Below are positions 42,394 to 51,013 of a DNA stretch of 64,000 nt, piece by piece. The stretch lies in NCBI RefSeq assembly GCF_032399705.1, contig NZ_CP135922.1, positions 1,798,001 through 1,862,000 on the forward strand, in the 5' to 3' direction. This stretch comes from Paenibacillus sp. BIC5C1 (GTDB taxonomy: Bacteria; Bacillota; Bacilli; Paenibacillales; Paenibacillaceae). The notes under the pieces are model-generated. The model ran no database searches. It was not told the origin of the DNA and saw only the letters and a program-made list of their open reading frames with translations. Numbering within the stretch: position 1 is the first letter of the stretch; each line of letters opens with the position of its first letter. The position numbers were made by a program, and so were the translations under genes.

Positions 42394-43359
42394 GTGAAAC
42401 GTCAGCTTGTTTTTCAAAAAAATGGAACATTCAAAATCGTGCAATTTACAGATCTACACTGGAAGGATGGGCGGCCTGAAGATCTTCGGACCGGGCAATT
42501 AATGAAAACGGTCATCGAAGCGGAACAACCCGATCTGGTTGTATTTACAGGCGATGTCATTTACACGGGACCGGTTGATCCTGGCAATAAGGAATGTGAA
42601 CACCCGGAGCAGGCATTCCGTGATGCCGTGTCGGTAGTGGAAGAACGTGGTATTCCGTGGGCTTTTGTGTATGGCAACCATGATACAGAGAATCGAATTA
42701 CCCCTGATGGATTAATGGAGGTGATTCAGGAGCATGCGCATACCGTGACGGAACCTGGTCCGCGTGAGATTGCGGGACTAGGCAATTACACATTGGAGAT
42801 TGCCGGAGCGGATGGCCTTCCGGCAGCAGTGTTGTATTTACTCGATTCGGGGAACTATTCCCAGTTCGAGTCGGTTCCCGGTTATGGCTGGATTCAGCCC
42901 AATCAAATCCAGTGGCTGATGTCTGAATCCACCCGCGTCAATCCCGGCCGCAGCCGCGGGGAGAAGCTGCCAGCCTTGGCGTTTTTCCATATCCCGATTC
43001 CTGAATATCAGTCCATGTGGGACACACAGACCTGTTACGGCAGCAAATACGAACCTGTCTGCTCTGCCCAAGTGAACTCGGGTCTGTTCTCTGCACTGCT
43101 GGAGATGGGCGATGTGATGGGGACCTTTTGCGGACATGATCATGTGAATGATTTTCAGGGAACATACCACGGAATTCGTCTCTGCTACGGGCGTTCGAGC
43201 GGTCACAGTACATATGGAAGGGAAGGCATGCTGCGTGGAGGACGGGTCATTCAATTGCAGGCGGGACAACGTAGCTTTGATACCTGGATTCGTCTGGAAG
43301 ACGGATCGGTCGTGAAGGAACAGCCAGCACATCAACCAGAGAGCACTTCCGCACATTAG
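42394..43359 (+). CDS. Calcineurin-like metallophosphoesterase
   Basis: About 322 aa. Dimetal site motifs in order: FTDLHW (D-x-H), FTGDVIY (GD), YGNHDTE (GNHD), AFFHIPIPEY (H) and GHDHVND (GHxH). No signal peptide, so cytoplasmic. It resembles the Icc/YkuE-like or phosphodiesterase group; substrate unknown, perhaps a phosphorylated or phosphodiester-linked sugar given the operon. GTG 42394 follows GGGAGG by 7 nt; an ATG at 42370 is in frame but lacks a site. Confidence 0.85.
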   Translation: MKRQLVFQKNGTFKIVQFTDLHWKDGRPEDLRTGQLMKTVIEAEQPDLVVFTGDVIYTGPVDPGNKECEHPEQAFRDAVSVVEERGIPWAFVYGNHDTENRITPDGLMEVIQEHAHTVTEPGPREIAGLGNYTLEIAGADGLPAAVLYLLDSGNYSQFESVPGYGWIQPNQIQWLMSESTRVNPGRSRGEKLPALAFFHIPIPEYQSMWDTQTCYGSKYEPVCSAQVNSGLFSALLEMGDVMGTFCGHDHVNDFQGTYHGIRLCYGRSSGHSTYGREGMLRGGRVIQLQAGQRSFDTWIRLEDGSVVKEQPAHQPESTSAH

Positions 43360-43395
43360 GGAACAAAGAAGAGCAAGGAATTAGAGAGGAACGTT

Positions 43396-44259
43396 TTGAT
43401 TATGATTTTACCTATAGTTCTGGTGCTCGCTTCCGGGATGGCTCATGCTGTCTGGAGTATGTTCACCAAACGCAGTTTAAACAAAAGTGTGTTTTTATGG
43501 TCCATCATGATGATTCCGACCGTCATACTGCTGCCTGTGCTTATCATGGAGTTGATACGGGAACCTTTATCCATCCCAGCCTATGCACTACTCGTGTTAT
43601 CAATGGCCCTGCAAGCCGTGTATTCCTGGCTGCTATCGCAGACGTATGAATTGGGCGACTTGTCGCAGATTTATCCGATTATGCGGGGAACGAGCACCTT
43701 GCTGGTGCCATTGATCGGTGTTTCTTTTCTGGGGGAAACGTTGTCCATGTTCGGATGGTTTGGTATTGCCTGCATGATTGTAGGATTTACGGTGCTGAGT
43801 GGTGTGGGAAGCAAAGACGGCAAATCTGGATCAAGAGTAACAGGATCAAAGCCGGTGCTGATGGCCTTATGTGTCGGGTTATGTACAACCAGTTATGTGT
43901 TCGTGGACAAATTGAATCTAGAGCATATTTCACCCCTGTCGTTACTTGAAGTGACGAACATTGGTTTTGTTGCAGGATTAACTCCGGCGCTGCTCGCTTC
44001 CCGCCAACTGCGTCAGGAATGGAAGAAGAACCGATCAACGATTATGCTGGGAGCGCTGCTGAATCCGGGCTCGTACTTGTTGTTTCTGTTTGCATTGCAG
44101 CAGGCGCCAATGGCGAGACTTGGTCCGCTTCGGGAAGTGGGAACGGTATTCGCGGCCTTCCTCGGTATTTTGTTACTGAAAGAACAGCAGGGGAAAAAGC
44201 GTATTCTCTGTTCCATCGTTATTTTTGGCGGCATATTGCTGATTGGCATGTGGGGTTAG
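43396..44259 (+). CDS. DMT-superfamily (EamA) transporter
   Basis: 287 aa, ten predicted membrane helices arranged as two EamA repeats; the first ends with YPIMRGTSTLLVPLIGVSFLGE and the second with GPLREVGTVFAAFLGILLLKE, the paired repeat signatures. Cytoplasmic-membrane carrier of unknown substrate. TTG 43396 is 7 nt after GAGAGGA; the ATG at 43402 is the alternative. Co-transcribed with the phosphoesterase and GH43 genes, so a sugar or polyol is a reasonable guess. Confidence 0.85.
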   Translation: MIMILPIVLVLASGMAHAVWSMFTKRSLNKSVFLWSIMMIPTVILLPVLIMELIREPLSIPAYALLVLSMALQAVYSWLLSQTYELGDLSQIYPIMRGTSTLLVPLIGVSFLGETLSMFGWFGIACMIVGFTVLSGVGSKDGKSGSRVTGSKPVLMALCVGLCTTSYVFVDKLNLEHISPLSLLEVTNIGFVAGLTPALLASRQLRQEWKKNRSTIMLGALLNPGSYLLFLFALQQAPMARLGPLREVGTVFAAFLGILLLKEQQGKKRILCSIVIFGGILLIGMWG

Positions 44260-44331
44260 TGGAATTCCAGTATTTGGGTATATGGTGTATACTTATGGTT
44301 ATTGAACCGCTTTCATGAGGAGGATAAACCA

Positions 44332-45219
44332 TTGAACGTGCACCGTTTGGAAGATATTCATTTTCGTGATCCTTACATACTGGCTATACCATCGCGCAAG
44401 AAATATTATTTATATGGCTCTATCGGGCAAAATGTGTGGAACGGCCCAGCTATCGGTTTTGATGTCTATGAGAGCGAAGACCTGATCCATTGGAGCGGTC
44501 CTTCCCCATGCTTCCGTGCACCTACGGACTTCTGGTCCGATCACCACTATTGGGCCCCGGAAGTCTATGAATGGGAAGGACGCTTCTATATGTTTGCCAG
44601 CTTCAAGGCGGAAGGCATTCCGAGAGTAACAGGTGTATTGGTTGCTGATCAGCCGGAAGGACCTTTTGAATTGTGGTGTCGCTCCTTGACGCCTCCCGAT
44701 TGGGAATGCCTGGACGGTACATTGTATGTGGATGATCAGGGTGATCCATGGATGATCTTTTGCAAGGAATGGGTGCAGGTGGAGGATGGTGAGATGTACG
44801 CCGTACGTCTGAAACCGGATCTGAAAGGAACGATAGGCAAGCCTGATCTGTTATTCAAAGCTTCCGAAGCCTCATGGTCTGTCGGAGGTGGAGCACAGCG
44901 AAACCGTTATGTCACGGATGGTCCGTTTCTGTATCGGATGCAAAATGATGAACTCGTCATGATGTGGTCCACATCCGGTCAAGACGGTTATACACTGGGA
45001 CTAGCCCGCTCGGTGTCCGGCAAACCGCAAGGTCCATGGAAGCAAGATCACAAGCCGTTGTTCGCCAATAATGGAGGACATGGGATGCTGTTTCGAACGT
45101 TTGAAGGACAATTGTGTCTCACCATTCATGCTCCGAACAATCATCCGAATGAACGACCTGTTATTTTCCGCATGCAGGAGAATCATGGACAACTGACGCT
45201 TATGGTTAACCCAACGTAA
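44332..45219 (+). CDS. Glycoside hydrolase family 43-like protein
   Basis: About 295 aa five-bladed propeller of the GH43 type. The general-base Asp13 is in FRDPYIL, WAPEVYEWEGRFYMF forms blade 2, Asp128 in CLDGTLYVDD is the pKa modulator. The general-acid position, normally Glu in an EGP motif, reads TDGPFL (Asp196). No signal peptide, so cytoplasmic; probable activity on arabinosides or xylosides. TTG start at 44332 with GAGGAGG 10 nt upstream; an in-frame TTG at 44302 has none. End of the DeoR-controlled operon. Confidence 0.82.
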   Translation: MNVHRLEDIHFRDPYILAIPSRKKYYLYGSIGQNVWNGPAIGFDVYESEDLIHWSGPSPCFRAPTDFWSDHHYWAPEVYEWEGRFYMFASFKAEGIPRVTGVLVADQPEGPFELWCRSLTPPDWECLDGTLYVDDQGDPWMIFCKEWVQVEDGEMYAVRLKPDLKGTIGKPDLLFKASEASWSVGGGAQRNRYVTDGPFLYRMQNDELVMMWSTSGQDGYTLGLARSVSGKPQGPWKQDHKPLFANNGGHGMLFRTFEGQLCLTIHAPNNHPNERPVIFRMQENHGQLTLMVNPT

Positions 45220-45295
45220 CGTAAAATGCAGAAAATGCAGATCACGTATTCGGAAAAGGCACTGGCCTAATCGCTTATTTAATCTTCTTTAATTG

Positions 45296-45374
45296 ATCCC
45301 CTCAGGGTAAATGATCTTAAGGAACATCTGTTCAGATGAGCCTAGGATGACTGCCTGAGGGGATTTGTTTATTT
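45296..45374 (+). terminator. Large stem-loop, probable terminator
   Basis: Perfect 12-bp outer stem ATCCCCTCAGG(G)/CCTGAGGGGAT (45296-45307 with 45353-45364), an internal hairpin CATCT-GTTC-AGATG, then TTTGTTTATTTT. Acts as terminator for the GH43 operon; the internal hairpin is unusual. Confidence 0.65.
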
Positions 45375-45486
45375 TATCGCAGGTACTCAAACATGATATA
45401 TTGGAAGGAGCAGCGTGTCGGTAATGTAAAAGCGAGCAATGATAGCTCTATAATGAAATGGACAGAGTGACGGGGAGAGACGTTAT

Positions 45487-46038
45487 ATGCTGCATGAGGA
45501 AAAGTTGATTCAGGCGATTACCGAGCATGAACAATTAATGCACGATCTGCGGCGGGTTCGTAGTCTTGGTCTGCCTCAATGTTACATAGGTGCGGGGTAT
45601 ATTCGCAATTATATCTGGGATGTGCTTCATGGTTATCCTCTACGCGAACTGCACAGCGATATTGATGTTGTTTTCTACGATAGGGAAGATATGCGTGATG
45701 AACGGGATCTGCTGCTGGAACAACAGCTTCGCGAGCAGACAGGCAATTCCAAGTGGTCGGTGAAAAATCAGGCGAGGATGCATCTACGCAATGGATACGA
45801 GCCATATCAATCTACAGAAGATGCTCTTCGATATTGGCCAGAAATCGTCACGGCCATAGGTGTGCGTTTAGATGAACAGGGTCAGGTGCGTATTTGTGCC
45901 CCTCATGGGCTGGAGGATCTGTATGGGTTAATCGTACGCCAAAGTCCGTTTTTCTCGGATGCAGACTACTATAATCATCGCGTAGAGAAGAAATGCTGGC
46001 AGCAACAGTGGCCCAAGCTTACGATCGTAAGATCCTGA
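45487..46038 (+). CDS. Nucleotidyltransferase-family protein (DUF925/NTP_transf_6)
   Basis: 183 aa. The segment YIGAGYIRNYIWDVLHGYPLRELHSDIDVVFYD contains the G-x-IRN...DIDV signature of the NTP_transf_6 (formerly DUF925) family; the paired Asp would bind metal. C-terminal LEDLYGLIVRQSP is also family-typical. Substrate unknown. A TATAAT at 45449-45454 lies upstream, without a clear -35. Confidence 0.83.
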   Translation: MLHEEKLIQAITEHEQLMHDLRRVRSLGLPQCYIGAGYIRNYIWDVLHGYPLRELHSDIDVVFYDREDMRDERDLLLEQQLREQTGNSKWSVKNQARMHLRNGYEPYQSTEDALRYWPEIVTAIGVRLDEQGQVRICAPHGLEDLYGLIVRQSPFFSDADYYNHRVEKKCWQQQWPKLTIVRS

Positions 46039-46090
46039 ATCAAGGGCATATGACAGAAGTGAGGGCCCAAGAAGGAGTGTTACTGGATCT

Positions 46091-46822
46091 ATGAAAAAGT
46101 TTATACGAGAAAAAGGTTTGATCCTTGATCTTATATTCATTGCATGTTTTGTGTTCTTCCTTGTTTTCTGGGGCTGGAACTTCGCAGTGAAGTTTTTTGG
46201 CATGATCACTGTAGCCTTTATCGTGTTGAGGCGAATTGATTATCAAAAACATATCCTGCTGAAACGCATTCTGCTTACCGGGTTTGGTATTGCTGCTGTT
46301 TCATTTGTTATTATCGAAGCCCTTGTATTTACTCAACTTAACGCGAATGATCCGGAAGAAGCGGACTATGTCATTATTCTCGGCTCGGGCATCAAAGGAA
46401 CAGAATTGTCATTGACCTTGAAACAAAGGCTGGATGCCAGTCTGAACTATATCCGCAGTCATCCTCAGACGCCTGTGATTGTATCCGGCGGTCAGGGGCC
46501 GGGGGAATCGATTCCTGAAGCACTCGCCATGAAAAACTACCTTGTTGATCAGGGGATCAGCCCCACACAAGTCATTATGGAAGATCGATCGACGAGCACC
46601 CAGGAGAATATGGCATTTTCCAAAAAAATCATTGATGCATCCGGGCTGGAGCATCCCAAGATCATGATTGTCACAAGTGACTACCATATGTTCAGATCCA
46701 AGTATCTGGCCGCCAAGAACGGTTACGCTGCCGAATACGGCATCGCCGCTCCTTCACCGGGTTATTTGAAACCGATCAATATGATCCGGGAGTATTTTGC
46801 ATCGGTTAAAGCATTTATCTAG
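46091..46822 (+). CDS. YdcF/SanA-family (DUF218) membrane protein
   Basis: 243 aa. Three N-terminal helices (about residues 9-28, 32-50, 59-80) followed by a DUF218 Rossmann-like domain: ADYVIILGSGIKG, TLKQRLDASLNYI, VIVSGGQGPGE, SEA-type EALAMKNYLVDQG, and MEDRSTSTQENMAFSK. Members bind nucleotides or S-adenosylmethionine and are linked to envelope integrity. Followed by a clear terminator. Confidence 0.87.
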   Translation: MKKFIREKGLILDLIFIACFVFFLVFWGWNFAVKFFGMITVAFIVLRRIDYQKHILLKRILLTGFGIAAVSFVIIEALVFTQLNANDPEEADYVIILGSGIKGTELSLTLKQRLDASLNYIRSHPQTPVIVSGGQGPGESIPEALAMKNYLVDQGISPTQVIMEDRSTSTQENMAFSKKIIDASGLEHPKIMIVTSDYHMFRSKYLAAKNGYAAEYGIAAPSPGYLKPINMIREYFASVKAFI

Positions 46823-46850
46823 ATGCTGTTTGCTTCTCCAATAAGAATAG

Positions 46851-46894
46851 AAAGGCAACCTATGCTCTCTTGAAAGAGTAAGGTTGCCTTTTTT
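46851..46894 (+). terminator. Rho-independent terminator
   Basis: AAAGGCAACCT...AGGTTGCCTTTTTT with an inner CTCTT-GA-AAGAG stem. Confidence 0.88.
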
Positions 46895-46933
46895 GTCAAC
46901 GTTAAAGTGATTCAAGGATAACCCGCCAAATCA

Positions 46934-46942
46934 TGATATAAT
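46934..46942 (+). promoter_or_regulatory. Extended -10 promoter
   Basis: TGATATAAT (TG-N-TATAAT) 35 nt before the gene at 46977. No matching -35. Confidence 0.5.
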
Positions 46943-46976
46943 ATACGTCAATAATAGAAGAACGATGTAGGAGTGA

Positions 46977-47498
46977 ATGATTATTACAGCATATCTGTTA
47001 CCTGCTCTCTATGAGCAAAAGAAAGTTTCAGCGGATGACATGGAAGAGATGGTGCGTCTGTTGGCACACGCACCATTACTATACGATGACGGGCTGACAA
47101 TTCAAGTTCAGGACTTCATGGAAGGGTTGGAAATCGAGCTTGAGCATGAGGTGCGGCGCGCAGTGATCGAGTTGTATGAGCTGGCTGTGCAAGCTTGTCG
47201 TCCCTTCTCCGAGCCATCTACTTATGAGCAGCTTCAGGATGCACTTGGACTACAGGCTGAACTATGGCAGGCAGAAGTGCTGACGCTTGCCGAATGGATG
47301 GAATGGTTGAAGCAGATCGGTAAAGGACAAAGAAAACTGCCTGAATACAATTTTACAGCCATGCTGGGGAATTTGCCTGAAGGGTTCATGATTCATGATT
47401 TCCATGATGAGCTCATGTATCAGTTGGAGCAAAATTCAACGAACGCATGGGCGATCGAAGAACGCAATCGCTTATACGCAGCATTGGGCGTAAATTAA
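46977..47498 (+). CDS. Hypothetical protein
   Basis: 173 aa, acidic, all-helical, no signal peptide. Contains LEIELEHEVRRAVIELYELA and AEWMEWLKQIGKGQRKLPEYNFTAML. I do not recognise it. Start ATG with TAGGAGTGA immediately upstream and an extended -10 promoter. Monocistronic, or followed by the TIGR01777 gene 82 nt on. Confidence 0.65.
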   Translation: MIITAYLLPALYEQKKVSADDMEEMVRLLAHAPLLYDDGLTIQVQDFMEGLEIELEHEVRRAVIELYELAVQACRPFSEPSTYEQLQDALGLQAELWQAEVLTLAEWMEWLKQIGKGQRKLPEYNFTAMLGNLPEGFMIHDFHDELMYQLEQNSTNAWAIEERNRLYAALGVN

Positions 47499-47580
47499 AA
47501 TTAAACAAAACGGTCACAGACGGTGTTAGTTCATATATAGCGTACTTGCTTTACCCAGTATGGGGAAATGAGGGGATACC

Positions 47581-48462
47581 GTGAAAAAGGTTGTGTTGGC
47601 GGGTGGAACAGGGTTTGTTGGTCAGGATTTTGCCCACAGATTCAAGGAACTTGGTTATGAGGTGATCATTATCTCACGCCAGCCCGGTCATATTGCCTGG
47701 GATAACCAGGCTGGAATTATACAGGCACTTGAAGGTGCAGAATTGCTGATTAACCTGGCCGGAAAATCCGTAAACTGCCGTTACACGGACGAGAACCGCA
47801 AAGTCATTCTGGAATCCAGAACACGCACAACCCGCATTTTGGGCGAGTCTGTTCTGGCTTGTAGCATTCCTCCCGAATTATGGATTAATTCGAGCACGGC
47901 CACGATATATAGACATGCAGAAGATCGCCCCATGACGGAGAAAGAGGGCGAGATTGGCTCCGGGTTCTCGGTGGATGTCGCCAAGGCGTGGGAAAAGGCT
48001 TTTTTTGAATTCAGTCTGCCGTCTACACGTCAGATTGCATTACGGATTGCTATTGTGCTGGGAGAAGGTGGCGTCATGGAGCCACTGACCAATCTGGTCC
48101 GCTTTGGGCTGGGTGGATCACAAGGACCTGGAAGCCAGCAGTTTAGCTGGATTCATATAGAAGATTTGTTCCGCATGGTGATCTATGTTCAGCGGCACCC
48201 GCATCTGGAAGGGGTATTTAATGCTTCCTCTCCGCATCCTGTCACGAACCGCCAGCTTATGGAGAGTCTACGGCGGCAGATGGGAGTTCGGATTGGACTT
48301 CCTTCACCTCGCTGGATGCTGGAACTGGGAGCACGATTCATCCGGACCGAAACAGAACTGGTTCTCAAAAGTCGCTGGGTTATTCCCGAAAGGCTGGAGA
48401 GAGAAGGATTTACATTCAGATATGATACGCTCGATCTTGCACTGGCCGAGATTTTGAAGTAA
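47581..48462 (+). CDS. TIGR01777-family epimerase/oxidoreductase
   Basis: About 293-aa extended SDR of the TIGR01777 family (B. subtilis YfhF, plant SulA-like). NAD(P)-binding LAGGTGFVGQ at residues 6-15, LINLAGKSVNCRY (family hallmark), WINSSTATIYRHAED, and HIEDLFRMV with the C-terminal DUF1731 segment (LPSPRWMLELGARFI...LKSRWVIPERLEREGF). Usual short length. GTG start. Physiological substrate unknown. Confidence 0.88.
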   Translation: MKKVVLAGGTGFVGQDFAHRFKELGYEVIIISRQPGHIAWDNQAGIIQALEGAELLINLAGKSVNCRYTDENRKVILESRTRTTRILGESVLACSIPPELWINSSTATIYRHAEDRPMTEKEGEIGSGFSVDVAKAWEKAFFEFSLPSTRQIALRIAIVLGEGGVMEPLTNLVRFGLGGSQGPGSQQFSWIHIEDLFRMVIYVQRHPHLEGVFNASSPHPVTNRQLMESLRRQMGVRIGLPSPRWMLELGARFIRTETELVLKSRWVIPERLEREGFTFRYDTLDLALAEILK

Positions 48463-48508
48463 GGAAATGAATCAACATGACTGAATAAAAAAGATAACAC
48501 AACGGGAG

Positions 48509-48540
48509 GGGCAGAGATATCTGCCCTTCTGCTGTATTTT
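48509..48540 (+). terminator. Possible weak terminator
   Basis: GGGCAGA-GATA-TCTGCCC perfect stem followed by an interrupted T-rich stretch (TTCTGCTGTATTTT). Confidence 0.45.
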
Positions 48541-48615
48541 CTTCACTTCGTCATGGCGTTTAGCCAGGCGGGGTGAAGTGTAATTTCAATTAGATATATC
48601 GACTAAACATCTACA

Positions 48616-48686
48616 CGATAGCAGTGAGCGAAAGGTAGTTCTGTCATCCCCGTGTTAGTGTAAATATTCATTAGTTGAACTTATAT
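48616..48686 (+). repeat. Dispersed structured element, partial copy F
   Basis: GATAGCAGTGAGCGAAAGG, TAGTTCTGTCATC, TTAGTGTAAATATTCA and the tail TTAGTTGAACTTATAT match the right half of copy C. The helix arms are lost or too diverged to pair. It ends 35 nt before the KAS III gene, placing it in the leader of the biosynthetic operon. Confidence 0.7.
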
Positions 48687-48720
48687 CGATCAGTCAGAAG
48701 AAGAGAAAGAGGTAGGTTAT

Positions 48721-49722
48721 ATGCAGCTTAGAAGAGTGAAAATTGTTGGTACAGGCAAGTATTTGCCTGAACAGGAAGTGACCGACGAGGAGTTGGATCG
48801 CCGTTTGCAGGTGCCTGCGGGTTGGGTCAGCAAAGCAACAGGTGTAGGTGTGCGTCATTACGCTTCGGGCGCAGAGACCTCTTCCTTCATGGGGGCGAGG
48901 GCTGCCGAAGCTGCACTTGCGGATGCGGGATTGACGTTCGCAGATATAGACTGTCTGGTGTGTACGAGCGGTACGAAGGAACAACCTTTACCCAGTACGG
49001 CGGTATTCATTCAACAGGCGATGGGGCAGCAGGATTCAGGTGTACCAGCCTTTGACATGGATGCGACCTGCTTGAGTTTTCTGAACGGGTTGGATGTTAT
49101 TTCCTATATGGTGGATTCCGGGCGTTATAAAAGGGTGCTGCTTGTAGCTACGGAGATCGCTTCGAAGGGATTGAATTGGTCAAACAAGGAAAGTGCTGCC
49201 CTGTTCGGTGATGGAGCTGCTGCTGTCATTATTGAACGCTCCGCTGAAGGAGAATCTTCGCAGATTGTACATGCCTCGCTGAAAACGTACAGCCGAGGCG
49301 CGCGGTTTTCGGAAATTGCCGGTGGGGGCACTCGTCTGCATGCCTCGAATTATGTGGCAGAGCAGCCTGAACCCTATCTTTTTCATATGGATGGACAGGC
49401 CATCTTCCGTATGGCTTCCAGGTTGCTGCCAGCATTTATTGACGATATGTTGCAGGCCACCGGTGATCAGATGAAGGATTTCCAATTGGTGATTCCACAT
49501 CAGGGAAGTGCCATGGCGATGAGGCTGATCCGCAAAAAGCTGGGAATCGAAGAGGAACGTTTTATGGACATTACACGAAATCACGGCAATACCATTGCCG
49601 CTTCCATTCCGATGGGGCTGCATGAAGCGATCAAGCAGCAGCGTATTCAGCGGGGAGATCGGGTGCTGATGATCGGAACAGCCGCCGGATTGTCACTGGG
49701 AGGACTTATTTTTGACTACTAG
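48721..49722 (+). CDS. 3-oxoacyl-ACP synthase III-like (KAS III)
   Basis: 333-aa thiolase-fold enzyme. Catalytic Cys117 in DMDATCLSF, His in VIPHQGSAMA (about 260) and Asn in RNHGNTIAASIP (about 290) form the KAS III triad. The N-terminus VKIVGTGKYLPEQEVTDEEL matches FabH. Context argues against housekeeping fatty acid synthesis: it heads an operon of ATP-grasp, epimerase, MBL and CapK genes, so it probably condenses or transfers an acyl group for a specialised lipid or metabolite. Element copy F is in its leader. Its end overlaps the next gene by 11 nt. Confidence 0.88.
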   Translation: MQLRRVKIVGTGKYLPEQEVTDEELDRRLQVPAGWVSKATGVGVRHYASGAETSSFMGARAAEAALADAGLTFADIDCLVCTSGTKEQPLPSTAVFIQQAMGQQDSGVPAFDMDATCLSFLNGLDVISYMVDSGRYKRVLLVATEIASKGLNWSNKESAALFGDGAAAVIIERSAEGESSQIVHASLKTYSRGARFSEIAGGGTRLHASNYVAEQPEPYLFHMDGQAIFRMASRLLPAFIDDMLQATGDQMKDFQLVIPHQGSAMAMRLIRKKLGIEEERFMDITRNHGNTIAASIPMGLHEAIKQQRIQRGDRVLMIGTAAGLSLGGLIFDY

Positions 49723-51013
49723 ATTCACGAAGAATGGACATCAAACATCAGAATCCTTAAATGTGTTACTCACAGGCGGTCGGGCCCCGGTAACCCTCGA
49801 GCTGGCGCGTATGTTTCATCATGCGGGTCACCGGGTTTACGTCGCGGAGAGCGTGGTGCGTCATTTGTGCAGATTGTCCAGTGCGGTGGAGCAGTGCTTC
49901 ATGGTTCCCTCTCCACGTCATGAAACAGAGAATTACTTGTTAGAGATGGAGAGTCTGGTTCAAACCTGGAAGATCGACTTGTTGATTCCAATGTGTGAAG
50001 AAGTTTTTTATATCGCTCAAGGAGCAGAGCGGCTGCGTAATCACTGCCGTGTACTTGTTTCGCCTATAGAGCAGCTGCATGAATTGCATCATAAATATCA
50101 TTTTATCCAGCTTGCAAATTCGCTTGGTCTTTCGGTTCCGGATACCCGTCTGATCAACAGTCGGCAGGAATGGATGAAAGCGCAAGCTGTTCTAGAAATA
50201 GAGGGGGAATGGGTATGGAAGCCCGTGTACTCCCGCTTTGCTGCCAGAGTTCGTATGCCGGTATCCTCTACAGCAAATTTGGATGAAGGCGCACCTGAAC
50301 CTGATCAGAAGATATACGCAGGTAAAATGAAGCAGCACCGTTTACAGAATGATCCTCCTGGTGACACGGAAATATCCTCAGCTTCCCCTTGGGTTGCACA
50401 GGCTTATGTTGCCGGGCAAATGTTATGTACATACAGCGTAGCTTATGAAGGGACAATCGTTGCACATACGACCTACGACAGTCGCTATCGAACGGGCAGC
50501 GTAGGAGCGAGTGTTTTTTTTGAACATGTGGAGCATGAAGAGATTTACGAGTGGGTAAGGCAATTTGTACACGCGACAGGGTTTAGCGGGCAGATTGGGT
50601 TTGATTTTATCGAAACAGAGGACGGACAAGTGTATGCCATTGAGTGTAATCCGAGGGCGACCAGTGGCATCCATTTGTTTCACCCTGGTGATGGCTTGGT
50701 ACGTGCTTTAATTGCACCTGATGAACTGGTGGAAGCGGCAAAAGTGATCATCCCCAAGCAAGGAAGTAAAGCGATGTTGATGCTTCCGATGCTGGGAAGT
50801 GGATTGCAGCAGCTCTTGGGGAAGGGCAGCCTGCGGACATGGATGACAGCCTGGCGAGGAACGAGGGATGTGGTGTATATGAGACACGATGTAAAACCTT
50901 TGTTTGAGCAATTTGCGATTGTACTCTCCGCCTGGCGGCTGGCAAGGAAACATAAGTTTTCGCTGACTGAAGCTTTGACTCACGACATAGAATGGAACGG
51001 TGAACAACGATGA
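49712..51013 (+). CDS. ATP-grasp domain protein
   Basis: 433 aa. N-terminal Rossmann-like preATP-grasp domain (NVLLTGGRAPVTLELARMF), central ATP-grasp (EGEWVWKPVYSRF, WVAQAYVAGQMLCTYSVAYEG) and the metal-binding GFDFIETEDGQVYAIECNPRATSG. Enzymes of this class ligate a carboxylate to an amine or thiol via acyl phosphate, like carbamoyl-phosphate synthase or peptide ligases. Start is TTG 49712 with GGGAGG 9 nt upstream, inside the KAS III gene. The stop overlaps the next ATG (ATGA). It would supply the amide- or ester-forming step of the pathway. Confidence 0.85.
   Translation: MTTRFTKNGHQTSESLNVLLTGGRAPVTLELARMFHHAGHRVYVAESVVRHLCRLSSAVEQCFMVPSPRHETENYLLEMESLVQTWKIDLLIPMCEEVFYIAQGAERLRNHCRVLVSPIEQLHELHHKYHFIQLANSLGLSVPDTRLINSRQEWMKAQAVLEIEGEWVWKPVYSRFAARVRMPVSSTANLDEGAPEPDQKIYAGKMKQHRLQNDPPGDTEISSASPWVAQAYVAGQMLCTYSVAYEGTIVAHTTYDSRYRTGSVGASVFFEHVEHEEIYEWVRQFVHATGFSGQIGFDFIETEDGQVYAIECNPRATSGIHLFHPGDGLVRALIAPDELVEAAKVIIPKQGSKAMLMLPMLGSGLQQLLGKGSLRTWMTAWRGTRDVVYMRHDVKPLFEQFAIVLSAWRLARKHKFSLTEALTHDIEWNGEQR

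Noticed and set aside
45296..45374. Reading the stem-loop as a riboswitch
   Set aside because: It lies 110 nt before the next gene and right after the GH43 operon, has no known aptamer core and ends in a T-rich tract, so terminator is simpler.
49712..51013. Calling the ATP-grasp gene carbamoyl-phosphate synthase or a purine enzyme
   Set aside because: It is too short and in the wrong context for CarB, and lacks the Pur-family motifs; only the ATP-grasp fold is supported.
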